Shown: positions 56,296-63,404 of the stretch, piece after piece
Layout: each line of letters begins with the position of its first letter
How positions within the stretch are numbered: the first letter of the stretch is position 1
Origin: Corynebacterium liangguodongii
GTDB lineage: Bacteria; Actinomycetota; Actinomycetes; Mycobacteriales; Mycobacteriaceae
Length of the DNA stretch: 64,000 nt
Assembly (NCBI RefSeq): GCF_003070865.1
Contig: NZ_CP026948.1
Coordinates: forward strand, 1,922,001-1,986,000
Reading direction: 5' to 3'
The notes under the pieces: generated by a model
Told to the model about the DNA's origin: nothing
What the model saw: the letters and a program-made list of their open reading frames with translations, nothing else
The model's database searches: none
Position numbers and translations under genes: made by a program

Positions 56296-56958
56296 TCAGC
56301 GCAACTCCACGCCGTCGAACTGCCATCCCACGACGGCGTTGCGGACGGCGTCGCCAAGCGGCGGCTGAATGCAGCTAATCGTGAGCAGGCGCCCGGGCGT
56401 GGCACCCACACCCCACACCGCCGGGTCCTCCGAGAGCGCAGCCTTCGACGGGTCGTGCAGGTCGGTGGCGCGGTAGCGCAGCCATTTCTCCCCGGAGGAC
56501 TCCGTGCGCAGGTAGAGGACGTCGCCGATGGAGACTCGGTGGGTGTTGGCTGAGGCATCGTAAAGCTTGTCAAACACCGCCCCCAACCCAGCGTGACCAG
56601 CGATGACAACAACATCCCCCGCGTGTGTCCCGGGGAGCTGGTAGGGCCGATCCGGCGCCGTGTATGCGCACGCCTGGCCCAGCGTCGCCGGGTTGATCGC
56701 CCCGTTTTTCACGCGGCAATCCGCCGGCTCGAACTGCGCGCGTATGCCTATCGACGCCACCTCGAGCTCCACCGGGCGCGACTGCACGACGACCTCCGGT
56801 GCCTGGGAGGGTACCGCAGGCGCGGCCGCGGGCGGGGGCTGGGCGGACCGCGCGCACACCCCCGCCACCGCAAAGATGACGAGGCCCAGCAACACAAGCG
56901 CCGCAACGCGCCGGCGCACGTAGTATTTTCGCGGCAGGCGCCGGGGCTGGACGGTCAC
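56296..56958 (-). CDS. Class F-like sortase
   Basis: 220 residues. A short basic N-terminus (RRLPRKYYVRRR) precedes one membrane anchor (VAALVLLGLVIFAVAGVCA), a Pro-rich spacer and the sortase beta-barrel. Catalytic residues: His122 in VVIAGHAG, Cys196 in LLTISCIQPP and Arg206 in AVRNAVVGW. The layout of the Cys-Arg loop and the lack of a C-terminal helix fit class F more than pilus class C. It should anchor surface proteins; the adjacent gene (55363-56220) is a likely substrate. The start is uncertain: GTG at 56958 (used) or GTG at 56985, which is only 8 bp from the divergent rhodanese gene. Confidence 0.8.
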   Translation of the reverse strand: MTVQPRRLPRKYYVRRRVAALVLLGLVIFAVAGVCARSAQPPPAAAPAVPSQAPEVVVQSRPVELEVASIGIRAQFEPADCRVKNGAINPATLGQACAYTAPDRPYQLPGTHAGDVVVIAGHAGLGAVFDKLYDASANTHRVSIGDVLYLRTESSGEKWLRYRATDLHDPSKAALSEDPAVWGVGATPGRLLTISCIQPPLGDAVRNAVVGWQFDGVELR

Positions 56959-56993
56959 GGCGTATACGCTATCTGATCCGTACACTGGCGGCC

Positions 56994-57296
56994 ATGAAAA
57001 CAGTCACGGTCACCGACGTTCCCTCGGGCGCGCAGCTTATCGACGTCCGAGAGCCCGACGAATTCACCGAGGTCCGCGCCACCGGCGCCGTGAACCTGCC
57101 GCTGAGCGAGTTCGCCTCCCTCACCGGCCGCATCGATCCGGACAAGGATATCTACCTCATCTGCCGCTCCGGTGGGCGCTCCGCGCAGGCCGCGGAATAT
57201 CTCGAGCAGTCCCTCGGGTGGGACGGCGTCATCAACGTCGACGGCGGCACGACCGCGTGGGTGGAGGCCGATCTACCTCATGAACGCGGGGAGTAA
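56994..57296 (+). CDS. Rhodanese-like single-domain protein
   Basis: 100 residues. Catalytic Cys57 in LICRSGGRSAQAA; AQLIDVREPDEF and GGTTAWVEADLP are typical of GlpE/PspE-like rhodaneses, which carry sulfur as persulfide. Cytosolic. A -10-like TACACT (56981-56986) ends 7 nt before the ATG and there is no ribosome site, so the mRNA is probably leaderless. The stop is followed directly by TTGACA (57297-57302). Confidence 0.88.
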   Translation: MKTVTVTDVPSGAQLIDVREPDEFTEVRATGAVNLPLSEFASLTGRIDPDKDIYLICRSGGRSAQAAEYLEQSLGWDGVINVDGGTTAWVEADLPHERGE

Positions 57297-57314
57297 TTGA
57301 CATCCCCTACCTTT

Positions 57315-57342
57315 TTGCCTGTCAAGCGCATACGTTTATGCT
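57315..57342 (+). promoter_or_regulatory. Candidate promoter and operator of the marR gene
   Basis: TTGCCT (57315-57320), 16-bp spacer and TATGCT (57337-57342) end 6 nt before the ATG. The inverted repeat GCATA-CGTT-TATGC (57328-57341) overlaps the -10, which would suit autorepression by the MarR protein. Confidence 0.5.
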
Positions 57343-57348
57343 GGACAC

Positions 57349-57801
57349 ATGGCAGGAACTGAACTCCCCGGAGCGCTGATGAAATCCCCCTCGTTCCAGA
57401 TCGAGCGGGTGCGGCGCCACACCAAGGACCAGGTTGAGCGCGCTTTGGGCAAGCAGGGCACGACGATGCGAGAATTCTGGATCCTCACCTGCGTCTGCGA
57501 GCACGCCTGCTCCCAGACGCAGCTCGCTGAGCTGCTCGTGATCGACGCCTCCGACATGGTCCGCCTCATCGATTCGCTTGAGCGCCACGAGTGGGTCACC
57601 CGCGACCGCGACCCGCAGGATCGCCGCCGCCAGATCGTCACCCCCACGAAGAAGGGGATCAAGGCCCAGGCGCAGCTCGCCGAGGCCGTCGCCGCCGCCG
57701 AAGACCGCGCCCTCGACATGTCGACGACGAAGCAACTCAAGAGCCTGAAGAAGCTCTCCCAGGCAATCTTGCAGGAGGACGAGGCAGGAAAGGCCAGCTA
57801 G
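57349..57801 (+). CDS. MarR-family transcriptional regulator
   Basis: 150 residues. A winged helix of the MarR type: LTCVCEHACSQTQLAELLVIDASDMVRLIDSLERHEWVTRDRDPQDRRRQIVTPTKKGIK, where DxRRR is the wing signature, and a C-terminal dimerisation helix. Two close cysteines (CVCEHAC, about residues 46-52) might serve as a redox or ligand sensor, though this is speculation. The gene lies 51 bp upstream of the giant synthetase gene on the same strand and is its most likely regulator. Leaderless start suggested by the promoter spacing. Confidence 0.85.
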   Translation: MAGTELPGALMKSPSFQIERVRRHTKDQVERALGKQGTTMREFWILTCVCEHACSQTQLAELLVIDASDMVRLIDSLERHEWVTRDRDPQDRRRQIVTPTKKGIKAQAQLAEAVAAAEDRALDMSTTKQLKSLKKLSQAILQEDEAGKAS

Positions 57802-57836
57802 GCACGACCCCGATGCCCATTCGTTGGCTCGTACCC

Positions 57837-57850
57837 ATTATTATAATAAT
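57837..57850 (+). promoter_or_regulatory. Perfect 14-bp palindrome before the synthetase gene
   Basis: ATTATTATAATAAT is its own reverse complement and ends 2 bp before the ATG at 57853. It contains TATAAT (57842-57847). Surrounding sequence is about 65-70% GC, so this is a striking AT island; it could be an operator for the MarR protein, a -10 region, or both. Confidence 0.6.
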
Positions 57851-57852
57851 CC

Positions 57853-60800
57853 ATGACTGACAAGCTCCTGCGTTCCCACTTGGCTCCTGCCCCGCGCACG
57901 CTTATCACGATCCTGCAAGACACCGCCGCCGCCTACCCGGAGGCCGCGGCGATCGATGACGGCGAGGTCATCACCTACACCGAACTGATCTCTCAGGTCC
58001 GTAACCTTGCCGCCGAGCTGCACCGCCACGGGATGCGCCGCGGGATGCGCATCGGCGTGCGCATGACCTCGGGGCGCCGCGACCTCTACCTCGCCATCCT
58101 GGCCACTCTGTGGGCGGGCTGCGCCTATGTCCCGGTCGACGCCGACGACCCCGACGAGCGCGCCGAGCTCGTCTTCGGCGAGGCGGGTATCGACGGCCTG
58201 TTTACCGACGACGGCTTCCGCCCACTCACGCCGGCCGGCCACGGCGACACCGACGAGCCCGCCCCGGGGGACGACTGCTGGATCATCTTCACCTCCGGAT
58301 CCACCGGCACGCCGAAGGGCGTGGCGGTCACGCACCGATCCGCGGCCGCGTTCGTCGACGCAGAGGCCCGCCTCTTCTGCCGCGATCAGCCGCTCGGCCC
58401 CGATGACCGCGTGCTGGCGGGGCTTTCGGTGGCCTTCGATGCCTCCTGCGAGGAGATGTGGTTGGCGTGGCGCCACGGCGCCTGCCTGGTGCCGGCCCCG
58501 CGCTCGCTCGTGCGCTCCGGCCAAGACTTAGGCCCGTGGCTCATCCGCCGCGACATCACAGTCGTCTCCACGGTGCCCACGCTCGCCGGGCTGTGGCCTG
58601 CGGAGGCGCTCGATAACGTCCGCCTCCTCATCGTCGGCGGCGAGGCGTGCTCCCAGGAGCTCGTCGACCGCCTGGCCACCGCCGAGCGCGAGATGTGGAA
58701 CACCTACGGGCCCACAGAGGCAACCGTCGTGGCGTCGGCAGCGAAGCTCGAGCGCGGCAGGCCTGTGACGATCGGCTGGCCGCTCGACGGGTGGGACCTT
58801 CGCGTGGAGGGCACCGAGCTCGTCATCGGCGGCGTCGGGCTCGCGCGCTACCTCGACCCGGCCAAGGACGCGGAGAAGTACGCCCCGCTGGATACCTGGG
58901 AGCGCGCCTACCGCACGGGCGATAACGTGCAGGTCACCGAGGACGGCCTGGCGTTTATCGGGCGCGCGGACGACCAGGTGAAAATCGGCGGGCGGCGCAT
59001 CGAGCTCGGCGAGGTCGAGGCGAACGTCGCCGCGCTGCCGGGCGTGTACAACTCGGCCGTCGCGGTGAAAACGACCGGGGCGGGCGACAAGGTGCTCGTC
59101 GGCTACGTCTCGCCCGACGAGGGCGCGTCCTTAAACACCGCCGAGCTGCGCTCCCGCCTCGCCGAGCTCATGCCCGCCGCCCTCGTCCCGCGCCTATACG
59201 TCATGGAGGAGCTGCCTGTGCGCACCTCCGGCAAGGTAGACAAGGCCGCGCTTCCGTGGCCGCTGCCGTCGACGGCGGAGATGGGCGCGATGAGCGAGAC
59301 CGAGGCGTGGCTGGCCGAGGTGTGGCACGAGGTCCTCGGCGTTCCCGCGGAGTCGCGCGACGCCGACTTCTTCGAGCTCGGCGGCTCTTCGCTGGCGGCA
59401 GCGACGCTCGTGGCGCGGCTGCGGGAGCGCTACCCCACGATCGCGGTGCGCGACCTCTACGACCACCCGCGCCTCGCCGCGCTGGCGGATTTCGCGGATT
59501 CGCTCGGCTCCCATGCCCCCGTTGAGCCACGCACGGTCCGCCCGGTCGGGGCGGGCACCCGCGCGGCGCAAACGCTGATCCAGATCCCGGTGATGACGCT
59601 GCGCGCGGCGACGTACGTGACCTGGTGGGCGATCATCGCCACCGCGCTGGGCTGGCTGGAGCTGGACTGGCGCGTACTCGCGGCGTTGTTCCTCGCGCTG
59701 TGCACCCCGCTAGGCCGCCTGCCCATCGGCGCGTTCGGCGCCCGGCTCATCCGCGGGCGCATCGCCCCGGGCGACTACCCGCGCGGCGGGCGGGTCCACC
59801 TGCGGCTGTGGGCGGCGCAGCGCTGGCTCGAGGCCTCGGGGGCGCTTAACATCTCCGGCTCGACGTTCGTCCCCTACCTCGCGCGGATGCTCGGGGCGCA
59901 GGTCGGCCGCGGCGTTGACCTACACTCAATTCCCCCGGTAACGGGCCTGCTCACGCTCGGCGACAACTCCGCCGTCGAGCCCGAGGTAGACCTTACCGGC
60001 TATTGGCTCGACGGCGACGTGCTGCGGGTGAGCACGATCGACGTGGGGAGGGACGCCCGCGTGGGGGCCCGCTCCACGCTCATGCCCGGCGCCGAGATCC
60101 ACGCCGGGGCGCACATTGAGCCGGGTTCAACGCTCACCGGCGGCAAGCCTGTGAAGAAGGGGGCGCGCTGGGCCGGCTCCCCCGCCCGCAAGGTCGGCCG
60201 CTCTAAGCAGCGCTTCCCCGACTCACACCCGCCGCGGCGCACCCGCTGGGCGTGGGTATACGGCGCGACCGCGCTGGCGCTGGCCGCCGTGCCTGCCGCC
60301 TCCGCGCTGGCGGGCGCGGCGGTGGTGTTCGCGCTCGTCGCCGCCACCGCCGGCAACCCGTACGTCGGCGCGCTGCTCTTCGCCCCGCTCGGCGCGCTCG
60401 TCGCGCTGGCGACCTACCTCGCGCTGACCTGGGCGGGCGTGCGCGCCTGCTCGTGGGGGCTGCGCCCGGGGGTGGGGCCCGTGCGCTCCGCGCAGGGCTG
60501 GCGGTTGTGGACGATCACCCGCCTGCTTGACGACGCCCGCACGCGCGCCTTCCCCCTCTACGCCGGCGCCCTGACCCCGACGTGGCTGCGCGCGCTCGGC
60601 GCGCGCGTCGGCCGCGACGTCGAGGCCTCCACGGCGGTGATGATTCCAAAGCTCACCACCATCAAAGACGGCGCCTTTCTTGCCGACGACACCCTCATCG
60701 GCACCTACGAACTGGGGCACGGCTGGATGCGCACCGGGGAGACCACGATTGGCAAACGCTCCTTCGTGGGCAACTCCGGCATCGCGGAGCCCGGCCGCAA

Positions 60801-61632
60801 GCTGGCGAAAAACTCGCTGGTGGCGGTGCTCTCCTCCACGCCGAAGAAGTCGAAGGCAGGGACGAACTGGTGGGGCTCTCCGCCGGAGCGGATGCGCCGC
60901 GTCGAGGTCTTGGCGGATGGCGGGGAGGCGTTGACCTATAGGCCGTCGGCACGCGTGAAGCGCAAGCGCGCGGTGATCGAGACCATGCGACTGCTCGCGC
61001 CGATGGCGAGCGGGGTGCTTGCCGCCGGCTACGTCGGGCTCATCCACTACGCCCTCGCCCGCCTCGGGTGGTGGGGATACGCCCTCGGCGGGCTTGCCTT
61101 CATGGCGCTCGGCGCGATCGCCGTCGCCGTCGCCGCGGTGGCGAAGTGGACCTGCGTGGGCCGCCACACCCCCGGCGACCACCCGCTCTACAGCTGGTTT
61201 GTCTGGCTCGGCGAGCTACAAGACCAGTTCATCGAGGTCGTCGCCGCCCCGTGGTTTTTCACCCACGCCGCCGGCACAGCAGAGATGAACATTGCGCTGC
61301 GGCTACTCGGCGCACGCATTGGGCGCGGCGCGTGGATCGATTCCTACTGGTTCCCGGAGACCGACCTGTGCGCCGTCGGCGCGGGCGCGACCGTGGGGCC
61401 GGGCACGGTGGTGCAAACGCACCTGTTCCAAGACCGCGTGATGTCGCTGGATACCGTGACTATTGAGCCCGGCGCGACGCTCGGGCCCCACTCGGTGGCG
61501 CTGCCGGCCTCCACGATCGGCCCGGGCGCGACGGTGGGCCCGGGCTCGCTGGTCATGCGTGGCGACGCCGTCCCCGCCGACTCCACCTGGCAGGGCAACC
61601 CCATCGAGCCCTCCCCGCCGGGTTCAGCTTGA
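57853..61632 (+). CDS. Pls/PosA-family membrane-bound nonribosomal peptide synthetase, predicted lysine-activating
   Basis: 1259 residues. Adenylation domain (about 15-475): FTSGSTGTPKG, FDASCEEMW, NTYGPTEAT, YRTGDNV, TSGKVDKAALP. Thiolation domain with LGGSSL (Ser513). Then three blocks of membrane helices (about 577-625, 800-880, 1045-1100), each followed by a soluble hexapeptide-repeat-like segment (about 660-775, 913-1006, 1149-1255). This A-T-(TM-C)3 layout is that of epsilon-poly-lysine synthetase Pls. Mapped on GrsA, the specificity residues read D196 A197 E200 S239 I260 G262 T284 V292 V293 K461 (DAESIGTVVK), close to the lysine code of bacitracin synthetase as I recall it. There is no thioesterase and no condensation domain of the usual type. 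It should make a homopolymer of lysine or a short lysine isopeptide and may export it. Confidence 0.85.
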   Translation: MTDKLLRSHLAPAPRTLITILQDTAAAYPEAAAIDDGEVITYTELISQVRNLAAELHRHGMRRGMRIGVRMTSGRRDLYLAILATLWAGCAYVPVDADDPDERAELVFGEAGIDGLFTDDGFRPLTPAGHGDTDEPAPGDDCWIIFTSGSTGTPKGVAVTHRSAAAFVDAEARLFCRDQPLGPDDRVLAGLSVAFDASCEEMWLAWRHGACLVPAPRSLVRSGQDLGPWLIRRDITVVSTVPTLAGLWPAEALDNVRLLIVGGEACSQELVDRLATAEREMWNTYGPTEATVVASAAKLERGRPVTIGWPLDGWDLRVEGTELVIGGVGLARYLDPAKDAEKYAPLDTWERAYRTGDNVQVTEDGLAFIGRADDQVKIGGRRIELGEVEANVAALPGVYNSAVAVKTTGAGDKVLVGYVSPDEGASLNTAELRSRLAELMPAALVPRLYVMEELPVRTSGKVDKAALPWPLPSTAEMGAMSETEAWLAEVWHEVLGVPAESRDADFFELGGSSLAAATLVARLRERYPTIAVRDLYDHPRLAALADFADSLGSHAPVEPRTVRPVGAGTRAAQTLIQIPVMTLRAATYVTWWAIIATALGWLELDWRVLAALFLALCTPLGRLPIGAFGARLIRGRIAPGDYPRGGRVHLRLWAAQRWLEASGALNISGSTFVPYLARMLGAQVGRGVDLHSIPPVTGLLTLGDNSAVEPEVDLTGYWLDGDVLRVSTIDVGRDARVGARSTLMPGAEIHAGAHIEPGSTLTGGKPVKKGARWAGSPARKVGRSKQRFPDSHPPRRTRWAWVYGATALALAAVPAASALAGAAVVFALVAATAGNPYVGALLFAPLGALVALATYLALTWAGVRACSWGLRPGVGPVRSAQGWRLWTITRLLDDARTRAFPLYAGALTPTWLRALGARVGRDVEASTAVMIPKLTTIKDGAFLADDTLIGTYELGHGWMRTGETTIGKRSFVGNSGIAEPGRKLAKNSLVAVLSSTPKKSKAGTNWWGSPPERMRRVEVLADGGEALTYRPSARVKRKRAVIETMRLLAPMASGVLAAGYVGLIHYALARLGWWGYALGGLAFMALGAIAVAVAAVAKWTCVGRHTPGDHPLYSWFVWLGELQDQFIEVVAAPWFFTHAAGTAEMNIALRLLGARIGRGAWIDSYWFPETDLCAVGAGATVGPGTVVQTHLFQDRVMSLDTVTIEPGATLGPHSVALPASTIGPGATVGPGSLVMRGDAVPADSTWQGNPIEPSPPGSA

Positions 61633-61675
61633 CGACCGTCGCCTAACGCAACCCTGCTGTAACGGTTCTGGGACG

Positions 61676-61699
61676 CAACATGATAAATGTTGTGTACAC
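61676..61699 (+). promoter_or_regulatory. Palindromic region before the small secreted protein gene
   Basis: CAACAT-GATAA-ATGTTG (61676-61692) followed by the palindrome GTGTACAC (61692-61699). The ribosome site GAAAGG precedes the ATG at 61725. These are candidate operator/promoter elements; no factor is proposed. Confidence 0.4.
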
Positions 61700-61724
61700 C
61701 CATTGAGCTTTCGAAAGGTTCCCC

Positions 61725-62204
61725 ATGAATTCCGTCAAAAAGACCCTGCTCGCCTCCGCACTCGCTGCCGCCGTCGCCGTCTCCGGCACCGCCGCCGCGT
61801 CCGCCGAAGAGTCCTCGACCGATCTGAAGACCTCGAGCACCTCCGATTCCGCCCAGGACTCCAGCAACACCGACGGCTCCAGCTCGAAGGTCGACGATAC
61901 CGTCAACGGCACCGTCATCCCGCTGGCGAGCTCCCTCATCGACGCCTCCAGCCGCCAGGCCGATGATGTGCTGCGAGGCGCTGAGGTTGCCGAGCGCATT
62001 GCCGAGGAGCCGGGCGCCGCCCCCAACGGCTCCTCCGCACGCCAGCTGGCGGCCCTTTCCGCGGTCAGCGGCTCTTCGGTGGACACCGCCTACATCGGCA
62101 CCCAGATCGGCTGGAGCCTCCTGTGGGCCGGCATCATTGCCGCGGTCCTCGGCGGCGCCTACAACCTCGCCGTCCAGGCGGGGCTGCTTCCGGCGGCACG
62201 CTAG
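61725..62204 (+). CDS. Small secreted/membrane-anchored protein, unknown
   Basis: 159 residues. Signal peptide ending GTAAASAEES (cleavage near 27), then a Ser/Thr/Asp-rich segment, a helical stretch (VNGTVIPLASSLIDASSRQADDVLRGAEVAERIAEEP) and a C-terminal membrane helix (WSLLWAGIIAAVLGGAYNLAVQAGLLP). It lies 92 bp after the synthetase and has its own upstream palindromes and terminator, so probably is transcribed separately. No family recognised; it may be an envelope protein of the genus. Confidence 0.75.
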   Translation: MNSVKKTLLASALAAAVAVSGTAAASAEESSTDLKTSSTSDSAQDSSNTDGSSSKVDDTVNGTVIPLASSLIDASSRQADDVLRGAEVAERIAEEPGAAPNGSSARQLAALSAVSGSSVDTAYIGTQIGWSLLWAGIIAAVLGGAYNLAVQAGLLPAAR

Positions 62205-62234
62205 GAGCCAGCCCCCGCACCTATAAGCTCTATT

Positions 62235-62260
62235 CGGCCCCGTTATCGGGGCCGTTTGTG
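62235..62260 (+). terminator. Rho-independent terminator
   Basis: CGGCCCCG (62235-62242), loop TTAT, CGGGGCCG (62247-62254), then TTTGTG. Closes the small secreted protein gene. Confidence 0.88.
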
Positions 62261-62428
62261 TCTCGTCATCGATGTATAAGTCGCCGGCCCCGATCTTTCG
62301 TTGTTCCGGGTCCACCCAGGTTGTCGCGTCGAACCCCAACGAGGAAATCCTGCAGCAGGCCTTTGTTCCACTCGATACCCCGGCGAGATCTAAGAGGAAA
62401 ACCATCGGGGTAATGCGGCTGGGAATCC

Positions 62429-62476
62429 TTCGATGTGACATCTCACCCAGGCCAGCTGCCGAGATGTCACACCGAA
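62429..62476. repeat. Third copy of the intergenic inverted repeat
   Basis: CTTCG-A-TGTGACATCTC (TGTGACATCTC at 62434-62444) pairs with its complement GAGATGTCACA (62461-62471) followed by C-CGAAG, giving a 16-bp stem with one mismatch. The loop shares GGCCAGC with the other copies. The spacer 62205-62525 (321 bp) contains only the terminator and this repeat. Confidence 0.8.
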
Positions 62477-62525
62477 GCCCAGCGCCGTGCAGTTGGAGAC
62501 TTTTCGCAGTGCAGGCGCAACCGGG

Positions 62526-63404
62526 CTATGCGTCCGCGGAGTCTAGCCGCGCCCGCGCCGCCCGACGGCGCTTCACAGCCCGCCACGCAACCAGCAGGGA
62601 GACGATGACCACGAGCGCCACCACCGCGATCATCCACCACGACCACGCCCATCCCGACACCTCCGGCTCCGGCACACTGGGGTCAAGCGGCACGCGCTCG
62701 GCGTGCACCAACAGCCGGTCGGTATTCAGCCCGTAGGGGGTGCAGGTGATCAGCGTGATCTTGTCCTTGCCCGGCTCGTAGGTCACTCGGTCGTAGGCCT
62801 CGGGCTTGACCACCTCGCGCCCCGTCATCTGGTAGCGCAGGCGCTGGCCCATGACGTCGATGTAGATGTCGTCGCCTTCTTTGAGCATGGGAAGCTGGTC
62901 GAACATGGCGGCGTTAACCATGCCGGTATGCGCGGAGATCACGGCGTTGGTCCCCTCTCCCCCGACGGGCAGGGTGGAGCCGTACATGTGGCCGGCACCG
63001 TCGTAGAGCACCTTCGGCGCGGTGGTGTGGAAGACGGGGAGGTCGACGTTGATGGCGGGGATGCGGATGCGCGCGATGGTGGAGAAGTTCTCGGGCAGCA
63101 CCAGCTGCGACATGTAGTAGTCAAAGCCGTCGTCGCCCTCGACCGGCGGGCGCGCGTGCGGCCCGGTGGCGAGGAGCCAGTCGTTGTACTCGTGGGCGAG
63201 GCGCAGCTGATCGGCCTTTTCGATGTCGCTGAGTGATTCAACAGCGTCCGAGTAGACCTCGTTCTGCCGGATCAGCGTGTAGTGGTTCGCCAACGTGGAC
63301 ACCACGGGGTAGAGCAGCAGGAGCGCACCCAGCACAAGCACGACGAGGGAGGCTGCGTTGCCGCTTTTCCGCCTCGCGGCCCGCTTATCGACGCCTACGC
63401 TCAC
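62526..63404 (-). CDS. Class C sortase (pilus type)
   Basis: 292 residues. N-terminal helix (VVLVLGALLLLYPVVSTLANHY), sortase barrel with His159 (ISAHTGM), Cys221 (LITCTPYG) and Arg230 (NTDRLLVHAER), and a C-terminal membrane helix (WSWWMIAVVALVVIVSLLVAW) with a basic tail. The LPVGGEGTNAVISAHTG and TCTPYGLNTDRLLVHAER segments are typical of pilin-polymerising sortases. It starts with GTG inside the stop codon of the surface protein gene, so the two are coupled. It probably polymerises or attaches that protein. Confidence 0.9.
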   Translation of the reverse strand: MSVGVDKRAARRKSGNAASLVVLVLGALLLLYPVVSTLANHYTLIRQNEVYSDAVESLSDIEKADQLRLAHEYNDWLLATGPHARPPVEGDDGFDYYMSQLVLPENFSTIARIRIPAINVDLPVFHTTAPKVLYDGAGHMYGSTLPVGGEGTNAVISAHTGMVNAAMFDQLPMLKEGDDIYIDVMGQRLRYQMTGREVVKPEAYDRVTYEPGKDKITLITCTPYGLNTDRLLVHAERVPLDPSVPEPEVSGWAWSWWMIAVVALVVIVSLLVAWRAVKRRRAARARLDSADA

